A stretch of 64,000 nucleotides of DNA, taken from the NCBI GenBank assembly GCA_030411725.1, contig MU839836.1, positions 744,001 through 808,000 on the forward strand, in the 5' to 3' direction. Positions 32,705 to 45,197 of this stretch are shown here, piece by piece. Numbering within the stretch: the first letter of the stretch is position 1; each line of letters begins with the position of its first letter. The position numbers and the translations under genes were made by a program. The notes under the pieces are model-generated. The model was not told where the DNA came from and made no database searches. It saw only the letters and a program-made list of their open reading frames with translations. Source of the DNA: Echria macrotheca. Taxonomy: Eukaryota; Ascomycota; Sordariomycetes; Sordariales; Schizotheciaceae.

Positions 32705-35330
32705 CGTCAGCGCCAAATTTTAGGGGCTGTGGGGTCGAAACCAGTGGGGGCGCACCGTGCAAATTTCTCAGTGCACCTTGCCTCCCCAAAAAGAATCGAG
32801 GGGAAAACGAGGAGAAAAAGGAAAGAGGGAGTGCGTATCCGACGGTTCGAAGGGGAAAAGGAAGGCTTGGGAGAAAAAGGAGCGAGATGGTTGTTGTGGT
32901 TGGTTGCAAGGAAGAGAATTTGGTTGCGGAAGAAGTGGCGACAGCCAATTGGGGCGCGAGAATGGGGCGCCAGGCGGGCACAGAACTAAGGTAGCCTAGC
33001 GGTACGGCAAATTCGAACGGCGGCCAGGACAGGGTGTGTCCTCCACCAAGCCGAAAACATTCTTCTTCACCTTCACCTCGCCCAAATCTATCTTGGTCCC
33101 CACATGTACACTTCTCAATTCAGTAACACAGCTCTTCGGGCCATCGTGATATAAGAGCCCTTACACAAGTCCATTGCCCGCAGTGGTTCCAAACGCCAGC
33201 CCCACCCTCGTACGGTGCTAGCAGCATCAGTGCGGCTGTTGATCACACTTCAGATTGCAGAAAGTTCAGGTGTTCGGTTCGGGAAACATGGCGATACAGT
33301 CAAACCTGCACATAAGAATCAGCCCCGTCGTAGGAATAAAATTCTTATTGAGAGGTTATTCCTACCTGAAGTTGACCCACTTTTTATGGATCTCCGCCAG
33401 CAGCGGACGATTCTGACAGAGACCTAGCAGCCCAACCTTCGGATTCCGTCTTGATGCAGGCCATGCTGAGGCTTCCCAACCCATCGATCCCCGCACAGCA
33501 ACAGGCTAGAAGCAGCTCCTCGCAACCAACAAGCCTCGTCTCAAACCCGCAGTCTCGTACCCCGAGTCCAGTCTCCCCTCGCGTCGTCGATGGGTGCTCG
33601 AGGCGCCTCCTTAACAACGCGCAAGTGGCCATCCCATTCCCGCCAGCCAGTTCGCCTCCAAGCGGGTATCTCAATCTCGGCCCCAAGGTGGAGCGTCTCC
33701 AAACTTACCAACCCATAACGAGCCTTCATGCTGGCGTCGAATCACCCAAAGGAGCCCAGCCATTTATCTGCGTCTTTTCTTTTGCCGGGTGCTTATGAGG
33801 CGTCATGAACCACATGGGAGACGACGGCGATACCCACTCTCATCAAGTGCGGTCGGTTGTAGATGTAGAATAGACCATACTCGTAGATTTGTAGGAAGAA
33901 ATCAGGATCTGGCTGGCAAGTGCAGCCACGCAAGGGAGGAAGGGGACTTGTACGTCAACTGTCATAGATCTTGTCAAGCATCGCTTCATCACCTTGAGAG
34001 GCCCGCCTGTGCATTGACCTTTTGCGGCGTGACACTATTACTGCAGTATCTTGGGAGGGGCCAGGGACGGTAAAGGGTTATCGGAATCGCTATCTGGTAC
34101 GAGATCATAAACTACGACGCTCAAGGACCGTCCACTGCGGCCATGGCCTGAAACTACTGTACCTTGACAGACCTGGTGACACAGCAAAAATGAGGTCTCA
34201 TCCGGTTACACCACCTTCGCAACTCTGGACTGCGCGTTCTTGGGGCGCTCGGAAGGCGGCTTCCGGACCAGAATCATCTCGACCTCCCTTCGATTGCCGA
34301 AGATCGACAGCGTTCAGCAGTACCATGATGCGCGCCGTGGGGATGCGGGCACACGGATGGCAATACGGTACGCTGGGCCTTTGAACTTGTAGCGGACCCT
34401 CGGCTAAAGCCCACTTCCTGCTTCCCGGATGTGTTTCCTAGACGGGGGCGGCGCATCGTGGTTCAAAGTGACAGGTAGGGTTGGCAGTCTTAGTGAAGCC
34501 CTGGTCTAGAGCCATCAGATGATATGGAGTTACTCTGGGACTAGAACTTGGCTTATCGCCGTCGCCTCACGCAATGGCCAGTGAGTGCCCGTTTGCCAAT
34601 GTAATGGTGCGCTCGAGGGTTGTGTAAGGCGAACAAAGTAACTGTGACATGAGGCGTCGATGTCTGAGGTAGCGTGGTCAGATAGGCGCTGTGGATTGCG
34701 TCGCGTGGATGCCGGGTACGGTGTGAGATCGAGGTGGAGGTTGCACGGGGCAAGGGAGCGGTTGACTGTTGAACCGAGTGGTTAGTCATTGTAGTGAAGC
34801 TGTGGGGAAGGGGAGTTGGACTCGGCATCGAGGGCTGATCGATGCACGAGCTACCTGTTTTCGCCTTGGAGTGGCGTTGGGAAAGCGAGGAAGAGTGAAG
34901 ATTTTGTTGTTTTTCGTGCTTGCGCCGTAGTCTTTGTTGGCGGCTAGAAACGCATAGCCCTGACGTTATGGCAGAATTGAGAAGGCGGTGTGGCTGGAAA
35001 CGCTACCTCGTATATCAAATTCCGCCCATCGCTTCCGGCTCGCTGACCCTGGGTTTTACTCGATCTTCGGATTAGCTGCCCGTCTGTATCTCCCCTTAAT
35101 TCGAAATGATGGCGGTTGACCACCCTCCCGGGAATTAACTACTTCTTCCTAATTCTAACCAGTAATTAGCAAGACGCGTAATTGTTAAGACTAACCTGCC
35201 CGCTTGCGCCTCCCCTTAACCTCCACAGCGCGTACCTAAAGCTATCGGCTCGAGTTGAGCGACAGCAATTGACCCTTCCCCCAAGGTAAGTCTCGCTCCC
35301 TTCCCTCTATGACCGCGATGCTTACTAGAA
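32705..35330. other. No gene recognised; repeat DNA
   Basis: Long but unremarkable frames (33451-33798 plus, 33003-33686 minus). Segment 34085-34130 (tggtacgagatcataaact, then acgctca) recurs at 36825-36865. Segment 34775-34800 recurs at 10745-10770. Confidence 0.4.
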
Positions 35331-35331
35331 A

Positions 35332-35730
35332 ATGGACCCGAACCTCAAGAACGGCATTCACCACCCACACCACATCATCAAGCTCGCGCGGCTAGCGATA
35401 AGACGCGAGATCTCAGCGGCCGAGCCACTCCCTTACCAGCATGACGTTCGCTCCCGGAAGAAAGCCATGGTGCTCTAGTTTCGCTACCTGAATCGTCGTT
35501 ACCGAAGAAAAGGACACCCGACATCTGGAAGCTTCGTGGACCTAGTCATCAACCACCCGGAGGTGTTTGTTCTCCGCACTCTGAGCCGCGACAGGGTGAA
35601 GCTCTGGGGTACCATGCGGGCGAGGGAGCCCGCCTTTCTTTGGTGGCTGGCTTCTGGAAACAGAGACTTGCATCACAGGTTTCGTTCCTCATCGCTTCTC
35701 TTGCTACCTCATCGGCCCTCTCGTGCTTGA
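35332..35730 (+). pseudogene. Unknown gene fragment with one in-frame stop
   Basis: A putative intron (GTAAGT donor at 35286, CTTACTAG acceptor at 35328) precedes ATG 35332. The frame runs 48 codons to a TAG (35476-35478). It then stays open for 84 more codons with similar basic/aromatic composition (YLNRRYRRKGHP, LVINHPEVFVLRTL), followed by a possible donor. One C-to-T change (CAG to TAG) would explain the stop. No family is recognised. Confidence 0.4.
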
Positions 35731-36129
35731 CGAAATGTTTATTATGATTTGTAGGAGGAAAAATCCCCCTCTCTTCTACAATAACTGACCAGCCGATCCA
35801 ACAGCAAATCAGAACTCTACCCATCTTCTCGCCCCAGCCTCAACCGCCCTCTCTTGCACGCTGCCCGCTATCCACAAAATCCTTGACAGTAGTCGAGGCG
35901 CTGCGGAGAGATGGTGTGGGGTCGGGGAAGGAGCGTTCATCTTGAGGATGTGGCCTGGGCCGTAGAAGGCATTGCGCACGCACAACGCACTAGGGGGGGC
36001 AAGGACAACAACGAGTTAACTTGGTCCGCAACTATTCGTCCCAGCAATGAACGCTGGCGAGCTGCGAGCGAACCTGTGTGCACCCGCGTAGACGGCAGCG
36101 CATTTTTTGCCCCGCGCCACCCTCCGCCT

Positions 36130-36290
36130 CGATCCCTACCGTGCCCGGCCCATCGACACAGATCCCTCATCCGCAGCGCCGGTGATCGACGCCGCATGTC
36201 CCCGTTCCGGTTGTTCATCGCGTGACGCGACGGCCGGAGCCGAATCCAAGAGCTAGCCCATGTCATCGCGACCTGGGCCATGATAGCAGG
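36130..36290. repeat. Dispersed repeat, direct copy
   Basis: Partner of 18110-18250 and, inverted, 10555-10770. Downstream to 37980 there is no recognisable gene. The minus frames at 36778-37556 are chance-like and share short repeats with 34085 and 14640. Confidence 0.65.
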
Positions 36291-38097
36291 TCGTCAGGGC
36301 GTTGAAGACGAAGCACTCGGAGTCAACAACGTCTTTAATAACGTTGTCGAGTCTCGCTATAGTGAAACTAGGTAGGATCATCGCGAGCCTAGCCTTCCGC
36401 GATGCCGCGACGCCGACGCCCGACGACGGTAATCGCCAGAGCCGGCTTCAAGTCCTCTCGGTCTCTACCACAGGGCGCCTTGTCGGCGGGCACGAGCAGA
36501 ACGGGCGAGGCACCCCGATGCGGGTTCGAGGCGAAGCTACGGGAGGAAGGTTCGTTCTGCCCAAACCTATCTTGATCGCGTTAGATACTCAGGGGTGGCC
36601 GGTTTCTGGCTTCGATCGACCGCGGTTCTCGTCAGTCTGGTCAGTCAAAGTTTTGGTACAAGAGCCAGAAGGCGTCAACTGTAGGCGGCAAGTGTATGGA
36701 GTCGCAACAGAGGGCTAGCTCGTTAATCTCGTGTTCAGCACAGCACACAAGCAACAATAAGCGCTTTCTGCCATGTGCTAGGCAGAAATAGCCCATGATC
36801 GTAACCTCTGCTCACCACGGACCGTTACCTGGTACAAGATCACAAAACTACGGCGCTCAGGGTTGCGAGCGGGGGACTTGGATCGCATATCCCCCAAGGA
36901 GACAGACAGTGGCCGGAAGTAACTGTCCTTCCTGACGTCGTGGTCCTCGATCTGGCGCTCTCCAGCTTTCTGGTCATGACGTCCTTGTTGTGTGGGTCGG
37001 TGCTGGGGGCCAGCCGCAAAGCTCACTCGAAGTCCGTAGGGAGGCAAGCACGGCGGAGGGCGCGTCGAGAGTGGCCGAGCTAAAGCGGGTATATTTCAAT
37101 GTAGCAGAAGACATGACGTTGAATTGCCAGAAGTCTTGATATCTGGAGTGCGGATCTAAATTGCAGCTCCCACGCCACATCTGTTGCCTTAACTGATGCC
37201 GTTCTGCGTCTTGTGCTTCGTTGCATCTTCTCTTTCCTACCAGCTTGAGTGTCGACCTGATTCACACCCGCCCTCCCCTCTTCTTGGCTCGATCCATTTC
37301 TAACTCTTGCTGCTATTCTCTGCGCCGTGGCCGATGCTCTGTAAAGATTCGGCCTTTGGAACACAAGTGATAATTCACCATAGCGACATATCTCGTCGCG
37401 GTCTCGCTCACTTTGGCTGTTCGTGACCGGTAGTCTCGCCCCTGGGAGCACACGATTTCGACGCTCCCATTGGCGAGCCAAAGTCCCAGCCGCTGCCACC
37501 ACCGCAACATCCCCACACTGCCACAGAATTGCCCACATACCACCCCTCCATTTCAAGCCATGGAATCAGGAATTGAAGTCGCAGGATTCTGAACGATGTA
37601 TCTTTATATGCCCGGTAACTCCCCGTCCAGGGCGGCACGGAGTACAAGCATGTAGAATTAGTGGTTGGTCGGCATGCCGACCGAGGGGGGTTACGCCTCA
37701 ACACGCGCCGAGCCTCCAAAGCTACCGACACCATGGCTGCCCCGTTCCTATCGCACTCTGACTAATCGCTACGCTTCACTATTCTCGAGTATCAAGGGTA
37801 CTTTGGCTCCTATACCGCGGCACTGCTGCTAGGGTTACGATGCCAAAAGACAACCGAATATGAGAACCAAACAGAAGTCACGAAGCGGGTGTCAAACCTG
37901 TAAGCAGAGGCGGGTACGTGGCCCGGACCCTAGCTTCTCTTTTCCCTTCCGCTGAAGCGGTGGAAGATGGCAGGGGAGAGACTCTGTGGTTGACTAACTG
38001 ACATGCCCTGAAAACCTGCCGCTGTGGGTTGCAAGCGAACCTTCAGGACCCACTTTAAATTCAAAAAAAACACAGCGAAAAAGTGCATCCGTTCTAA

Positions 38098-38491
38098 GGG
38101 TCGAGGGCAAACAGGTGCCATCGATATCTCAACGATATTTTCAGCTGCGCGCATCACATACGCGCAGAGAAATGCCGTTGTGAAGATTACTTGTCTTCTC
38201 GACTCGGTTGCCTTTGACTCTGAACGACGATTGCCTAATCGGGAAGTCAAAAACGCAAAAAAACGCACACGCTCGGAGCACGCTCGGAGCACGCTTGGGG
38301 CACATTTGGGGCACACTTCGCAAAACGAGCGAAAGTCTTCACAACAGTATTTCTCAACACGTATGCGATGCGCGTGGTTAAAAATGTCAAAATAAATAGA
38401 TTTGTATGTATAAAATTGATTTATCGCATCGTCAGATGCGCGCATCGCATACGCGTTGAGATATCGATGGCACCTATTTGCCCGTCGACCC
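38098..38491. mobile_element. 394-bp MITE-like element with 37-38 bp terminal inverted repeats
   Basis: The left end (38098-38134) and the reverse complement of the right end (38454-38491) agree at about 34 of 37 positions, sharing aggtgccatcgatatctcaa. Subterminal copies of a cgcatcgcatacgcg-like motif occur inside both ends, and again near 38360. The interior is AT-richer than its surroundings and has no transposase frame, only a chance plus frame, so the element would be non-autonomous. I see no clear target-site duplication. The superfamily is unknown. Confidence 0.65.
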
Positions 38492-39449
38492 TTTGAGGGC
38501 CTCAAAATGGGCGCGGAACACAATGTACCACCTCCCTGAGATTCGCGGATGTTCAACGATCATGTACCTGGACTTTCCATTCCCGTAAACCTCGTCAAAA
38601 GAAATGGTCCGTTGATCAAGTCTCGGCCGTTTCCGCCGCTCTTCGTGGTCGCTCTCTCTGGTATCGCGTCTCCGACAGCGCCTCCACGTGGAAACGTCGT
38701 CCGGAGGATGCTGAGATCTAGTTAGCAGAGCAGAGCATGGCTGTGTAGCAATATGGAACGGTCCATACGTCATCAATGTGCATCGCATTGTTAGTGTCGC
38801 TCTCGGTGGTGGTCGGATGCTGCGCCTTCTCCGTCGGCCGTTTCGCTCGGCTGGATCGTCGGTGCCGCTCATCTTGACCTAACTCGGACTCTGACTCGCG
38901 CGAGGTTTGAGAAGGTTGCGCTGTATTAAGCGTGGCAGCAACCGAACTTGTCTGGAATACCGCAGCTAGTATCTATAAAGGTCAGAAAACGCGCCTTAAC
39001 GACAGCGACAGCGAAACACCATGGTGAGCTTCCAAGCGCTCGCGACTCACTTCTAGGTCAGACGGGTTAATTATGCCGAGAAACTTTAGCAATTGATTGC
39101 GCCTTAGCTTCAGCTTGTCGGCGGTATCACCGCCGTCGGTTCTCATGCGCTTCTGCTCATCCTCATTGGCGGCGAGGGCATTCCGATTAGCGGCGAGGGC
39201 CTGGCCGGCTTCCAACTGCTTCTGCTGTAGTTGGCGAATTTCTAGGTCCCGCTGGCGCATTTCCAGCTCCAGTGCCCTGTTTTTGTCAAGCAGTTCGAGT
39301 TTTGCGTTTTGCAGCAGCTGCAGACCGGCCTCGCGCTGAATGTACTGCTCCTGCTCTCTTTTGGAGAAGCCATTTGTCACCTCCCGCTTCAACACGCATG
39401 CGAGCGGGTATTCAGTCATGTCGTCTTGCACGGCGTCCTCTCCGGCCAT
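38474..39449 (-). CDS. Coiled-coil protein with C-terminal fungal FDEVY domain, truncated by the element
   Basis: Three exons join in phase: 39449-39051, 38972-38769 and 38710-38474 (279 residues). The first encodes a long coiled coil (Glu/Gln/Leu-rich, residues 40-105) and LLKFLGIINPSDLE. The second is acidic/basic and probably disordered. The third reaches the start of a domain known from fungal nuclear proteins: ISFDEVYGNGKSRYMIVEHP, then GRWYIV. Normally this domain continues with conserved His/Cys residues. Here the sequence enters the inverted end of the element at 38491 and meets a stop six codons later. The product would lack most of the domain. Both introns have good signals (GTGAGT and GTATGG donors). 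Confidence 0.6.
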
Positions 39450-39724
39450 CTTGTAGAGTTGTGTTTGGTTTCCTCACAGCGGAGAGCAGATAAGGAGGAT
39501 GAGGAGGATGAGGAAGAGAGAGAAATGAGGAGCGAGGAGGAGGGGAAATGCAAAGGATTGCCTGCATGGATGCCATGAAAATGAGACTGCTGCTCAGTCG
39601 CGTCGCCGGAGTGGCGCCAGCGCCTCTGTCACACCGGAAGCTTTCCGAATAACTGCCGGCGCCGTGATTGGTTCGCCCCGGGCCAGTCGAACGCATCTTG
39701 CCGAAAAAGGCGCCGCGGGCAGGT

Positions 39725-39885
39725 AAACGTGTCGCACCCCTCCGTGCCTCCCCAGAAAGCCACGCCCGAGGACCAGGCCATCAACGTGCTTCTTCGCCTG
39801 CGCAAGGGCGGCGATGTTGCCACGGTCGTGCGGGAGGTCAAGGGCGGGTGTTTGCTCTTGCAGCTGGCGCAAGATAAGCAATAGT
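39725..39885 (+). pseudogene. Transcription-factor linker fragment
   Basis: The plus frame reads AINVLLRLRKGGDVATVVRE, then GGCLLLQL and a stop. This helix pair is typical of fungal Zn2Cys6 or bZIP regulators just upstream of their regulatory domain. No DNA-binding part or start is nearby. A related piece lies on the minus strand at 54530-54640. Confidence 0.4.
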
Positions 39886-39889
39886 AGGT

Positions 39890-40330
39890 TCCGTATCCTT
39901 TTTAGTCAGATAATATGGATACCAACAGTGGCTCACTTTAAATCAAAGGGGAAATAGGCTAATATCAAATTATCTTAAGAGTAAGTCGGGGCGTTACCAT
40001 TTGATCTCACGATTAAAAAGTGAAGGTTTGATAGATTTCACTGCGGCGGTATTGTATTTTTCGGATTAAAGTGAGTTTCCTTCAGTTTTCGTAGCTCAAA
40101 TCATACGTATTTCTCTAACAGATTGCTTCAGCCAATTTAGAATTTCAACTCAGTCTAACGCTTTTACATTCGAGCTATGGGATATTTATGCGAAAGCTTA
40201 AACGGAGTTTTGGAGCCAGCGGGACCGTAAGTCAACTCTCGGTTCGCGGACGGGAGACTTTTCGTTAGTCGTTAGTAATAGAGGAGATAAAGGGGTCGCA
40301 TAAGATAATTAGGTATTATAAACAAAGCAA
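39890..40330. other. AT-rich stretch with short inverted repeats
   Basis: Visibly AT-richer than its neighbours and without gene-like frames. A gctcactttaaatc segment (39933) and an inverted attaaagtgag segment (40066) may mark the ends of a small degraded element. Confidence 0.4.
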
Positions 40331-40743
40331 TAAGTCAAATCTGAATCCCACCGTTTCGCCGTGGGTCCGAGTACCGCCAGCGGCTTCTTCGCCTCACAAG
40401 GCTTCCCGGACAGGCGTTTCTCATATATGGTGCAAGGCGCAGATGCTTGACAGGTATTCTTTCTCCCGCTTGGCAGCCTGATCGAGCCCCAAACCGGATT
40501 TGAACTAAAGGTCTAAGGCGTAACGGGTTCGCTTTCCAGGCAGAGGAGGGATGCCCTCGGGGATTAGTGAACATCCACGACTTCAGGGCCCTCAATCCTG
40601 AACCGCTTCACCACGACTACCCACGACCGTTGCTCAAATCCATCGAAAACACGACTTATCACTCCCTGTGTTTCGCGTTCCTCCTCTTAGTGACCGCGTT
40701 GCCTCCAACAGCCACGTTCTCCTCCTCATGTGGCTCTGCCACC

Positions 40744-42764
40744 CTATCCTCCTCCTCCGCACGCAGCCAGTCCTCCAAGCGCTTCGAGGGGCCTGCCTTC
40801 TCCGGATACCGGTCGTGGTACGCCTTTAGGAGCCGTGCGCTGTTCCCAAAGTTCCCCGCATCGTACCATGTCGGATCCGGATCCCAACCCTTCCACGATA
40901 CCTGGTACTACGCTGGCGACGCCGTCGTCGGGAAGGCCAGCCCGCTTCCGCCTGGGCTGGGGGATGTCGTTGTAGATGCATACGCGGTCGCGGGAGGTGC
41001 ACAGAAGGCAGCGCTCCTGGTCGGGCTCCTTTACGCACCGGCTCTTATGCTTGCGGCAGATATCGCAGCGCCGCTCGGCGCGCGGAGCCTTCCGGGCCTG
41101 TGTCTGCACCGACGCGGCATCCGGGCTGGAGTGGCTAGAGTCCGAAGCATCGTCCATGGTGGAGAGGCATCCAGCGTGAGATCCTGCGCTCACATGCTCG
41201 AAATACAGGGGGCCGGTGGCCGATGCGGTGGCAAGCGTAGCTGCGCTGTACTTGGATATGATCTTGCTGAGCGACTGGCCAAGGGTTTCCCACTTAAACA
41301 CCTTTACTTTCTTTGCGATGTTTTGGGGCTTGGGGTTGCCGAACCCCATAATGACCTTGAAGAACTCTCTGCTCTCTAGCTCGGCCTTGCTCACGGTTAA
41401 CGGGTGAAATCCCTCCAGATTCCGGCGGATCCGATTCTTTTCCTCAACGCTGAATTTGCTCGGGGCGGCAAGGAGCTGTTCGAGAAGGTGAATCGTGTCG
41501 ACCGAGGTGACAAAGCACTCCTCCCTCTCTTGCCACCAAATGCAGCTGATGCAGATGCTGTTGGGCGGCCGCTCCGAGACGCTCACTGGCTTGAATGTGA
41601 TGGTCAGAACACTCCCATTCTGCTTCTTCTTGAACATGACCAATCGGCGTTTGTTGTCCCATTCTTCCTGTGTCCAGTTCTCGGCCATCGCCTGAAGATT
41701 CCCGTGAATTTCTAGTGTCGCCTTTGTTTGGTACAGCCTATAGGGGTTGTAGTTTCCTCCGCCACCGAGTGAATTCCCAAACTGCTGGGTAAGAGTGCGG
41801 GTTCTGATTAGCGCCGGAGCCGGAGCCGGAGAGTGCTGTAGAGCCGTATATCCGGGTTGAATTAGAGCAACGTATGTACTATGCGTGGCGGCTGTGGTTG
41901 GGCTTCGAATCGAATCGATATAGTTTCCAAACGGCGTCCACGTAGTGCCGCCATGGGGAGATCTGAGGATTGGGGGAACGCGAGGGTAATAGTCCGGAAG
42001 CGGCCCGCTGCGATATATCCCGAGTATGCTGGCGGGTTTTTGATTATACGCTCCCGCCGTGTTGGAAATGTAGTCCGACTGAGCCTGGGCTTGGGCCTGT
42101 GTAGCGGCTGCGGCGACCGAGACGCTTGGAGGGAATCCATATGCAAACGGCGCAGATGATGAAGTCGAACCTGCAAGGCCGTATTCGCTTTCCACCTTGA
42201 GCGAGACCTGACCCGCGGCTGTGCTGTTGGCCGCGAAGGCAAGCTGGTTGATCTGCGATGCTGTTGTCTCTGACTGTTGCGTTGTAAACCCTTGCGAAGA
42301 CTGTTGCGAGTACGGTGGATCCGTATACCCTATGACAGAAATCAAACCAGCGATTAGCCCATCTTTCTTATCCCATTTCCGGGATTTTTACGTACCGTGG
42401 AGCTGGGGCGGCTGCGACTTGTATGCAGACATAGGCAGGAGACCGGTTGGGGAGTCCCCACTGAGGTCTCCTCCACCTCGGGCAGCTTCCTCTGCCAACC
42501 GAATTGTTAACGTCTCTTGTGATTCAATCTGCTCGTCTAGTATTATGGTCCGATGTGGATGGTATCCGGGCTGTGATGCGGGCAGAGTCAGTAGGTATTC
42601 ACATCCTTTCAGCGCCACCAGGTGGCCTGGGCTTAAAAGCCACTTCTCTCCGTCCTTGCTCGCAAGACACCAATTCAACGCCAATATCGCCTTCCAGAAC
42701 CCAGAACTAAAGGCTTGCTTACCTCATACACCTTGTAAGCCGGACGGTCGAATTTGAGAGACAT
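40744..42764 (-). CDS. DUF7082 protein with C-terminal Zn2Cys6 cluster
   Basis: Three exons fit: 42764-42723 (MSLKFDRPAYKVYE), 42570-42396 and 42329-40744, giving 600 residues. The introns have donors GTAAGC and GTACGT. Residues about 278-436 match the fungal DUF7082 domain: LQAMAENWTQEEW, then PNSICISCIWW, ECFVTSVDTIHLLEQLL, EEKNRIRRNLEGFHPLTVSK and FFKVIMGFGNPKP. Residues about 493-525 form a Zn2Cys6 cluster (C-x2-C-x6-C-x8-C-x2-C-x6-C, CDICRKHKSRC onward). The middle is Ser/Ala/Gln-rich. DUF7082 proteins are considered transcriptional regulators; the exact role here is unknown. The gene looks intact. Confidence 0.82.
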
Positions 42765-45190
42765 TTAAACTGGTGTGCGCTCGAAGATGTTGTACGGTGG
42801 TGACTGACCCCTTCCTCAGCTTGTTGAAATTGTTTAAAGTCCGTCGCGATGTCCGGGATTACTATATCAGCTTGGTCCCGGAACTCGGATCGGTTCGAAC
42901 GTGAAAGCGGACTGTGGTGGGAACTATGACGGATGGCGAATACCCATAGCGAGCTGCCGCTGTGTTTTGCCCGGGAGCGGTTGTCGAGGCAGGGCGCTGG
43001 ATGGAAACAAGATCAGGCCCGGAAGGGGGCTAAGATGGGGGATAGCTAAATAGTGCAAAACTGGAAACTGGAAACCAGGAAGAGGGAGGAAAAGGGAGCA
43101 AAGCCACCAACTGAAAACCCAAGCGCACACAGGGAAAGTACATAACGAAGCCTCTGAGGCGTCGGATGGGATGACAGGGATGCTGTTGTGGGCAGAGGAG
43201 GAACACTCACTCACTCCGAAGCGCGGTGTGTTAGGTGGACACCCAGATGCCGGCTGCGACGCCCCTGGGCGTGCGTGTACTGTGTACAAGAGATCGTCGG
43301 AACCTGACAGGGGCGCCGGTCGAATGAGATGGCTGCCACCGTGCGAGAAGATTGTGCAGGGAGCCCCTGCAAGGCGTAGTAGCGGTGTCCCATTGGGCAG
43401 CTGGGAGCACTGGCTACTGAGCGAGCGCTCTTTTGGAAGGGAGCGGACGGCGCTGCGCCGGTTTCTTGGGGCACTGTGTCGTTTGGCTTCGGCAAGATCA
43501 GTGGGTGAGTTGCATGTGCTGTTCGCGAGGAGGCTTCGTTGGGGGGAGAAGGCTCATCGCCTCGGCCCCTTTCGACGAGGCACCAATTAGCGCTGAGCTG
43601 CGACATTGTTGTTGTTGGGATTGTCGTTGGTGAACATAGGGCTAGATGGGGCGGCATGATGCCTTTATACACGACGACAGCGGAGCAACTGGATCCGCGA
43701 GTGCCTGCTTGATTAGGCATTGCAGGTAGCAGTTGGTTTTCGAGCGCCGCTGGAAGAGGTATCCCCGGTTGAACAAAGATCGAAACAGTTTAAGGCTTTC
43801 CCTAGTTTAGGAAGGAGACGCTAAAGTTGTGATAGAGGGCATGATTGTGGTCCCCCAACTTAGCGGCCATTGGTGAGCCTCAGATACAGTAGGACCTGTT
43901 AGATTCGGTACTTTGTGGCTCAGTAATCTACCCACCAAGTCAAGTGTACCAAAATAGCGTCGAACATGAAGCTTCATGTCAAAGTAACCTCGCCAAGTCT
44001 GGAAAGGTGAGAGATGCATGCTCACGATGCAGCCAAAACACCACGCAGGTCAAAGACCTACGGTTGCGGTCACCATTGGTGCATTTGCGGCTCTTCCTTG
44101 GTTTGCCTGGCATACCGCCATTAGACTTCATGACGCACCGTGGTTTACCTGCGTGACGATGGCGGCCGCTAGTGGAAGGCAGTGGTCGATCCTCTTGGGG
44201 AGGCTTTACCGAGGCACGCTTGACAGCCTCTCTGGAGCGCCCCATGCAGACCACAACTGGGGAAGTACATTACCCGTCCCGTGGCTCCTTATAGCTGGGC
44301 ATGCGTCGTATAGGTGGACGCAACAATTCGTCCCCCTACCCGTAAACTTGGAGTCCTAAGTCGCCTTTGGAAGCCGCCGAAAGACGACTCATGAGAGGGA
44401 GAGTTGGAAGGGATACGTAAGGCTCTTGCTGATGCAGCTAGCGGCGGCTAGTCGGTCCAAGTGACGCGGGCACAGGGATGGCTGCGGAAGTTTTTTTCCC
44501 TTTTAGGTATAGCTACGGCGCGTCCCCGTCACGATGCTTATCTGGCACCAATCCTGATGTGCTGCTGGTGGTCGCCCAGGTGCCTCCTGCACTCCCCTGG
44601 GCATGCAGCCCCTGTCAACAATTCTAGCTGCTCGGCAACTAATGCGGGTTGGGTAGCGGGGATCACCGCCGGGGATCAGGCTGGAAGTCAGGACTTACAG
44701 GAAGCGTCCTTGATCGTCAGAGTCTTTGAAGCGCAGTCGGCAAAATTACGGCGGCCATCTCACCCTCTGGAGCAACAACTCCTCAGGGATGGCCAGCAAC
44801 AGCGTACTAGACCATGACCAGCTCCATCCCGGACCAACCGACGTGAAGAGGCGTTCCGAGCTGTACAGAAGTGGTCGCAGGCGGCTACCCCCATCCGGCA
44901 CGGGTCTTTGCAGCCAACATCAGCTTCAGCACCGACCGCATACAGAGGAAGGAGTATGGGAACTATTCGGAGCTTGGGCGGTCGGCCCTGCGGTAGCTTA
45001 CGCGGTGTTAGGCCGGGGACCTCGGGCATAGCCGGTGACTTTTCTCTGTACATTCCGGGGGCAGTTAGCCGAGCTGTAGGCGGCTTGCAGCGACAGGCCG
45101 GTCTTCAATCCCACGGCGGTACTCACTGTATTTCCGTTCCATGTCCTCGATTTGACGTGTCATACGCCCTCCAAGTTCTGAACCTCGATG
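42765..45190. other. No gene recognised; upstream region of the DUF7082 gene and repeat DNA
   Basis: About 0.9 kb upstream of the DUF7082 start is leader or promoter-like DNA with pyrimidine-rich tracts on the coding strand. Further right only short frames are seen (for example 44018-44359 plus, 43979-44254 minus) without domains. Confidence 0.35.
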
Positions 45191-45197
45191 TGCGAGC

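Noticed and set aside
40480..40575. tRNA-like stretch (ggatttgaact with CCA-like context)
   Set aside because: Read on the minus strand it has a GTTCAAATCC-type T loop, but the stems do not pair and no acceptor or anticodon arm can be formed.
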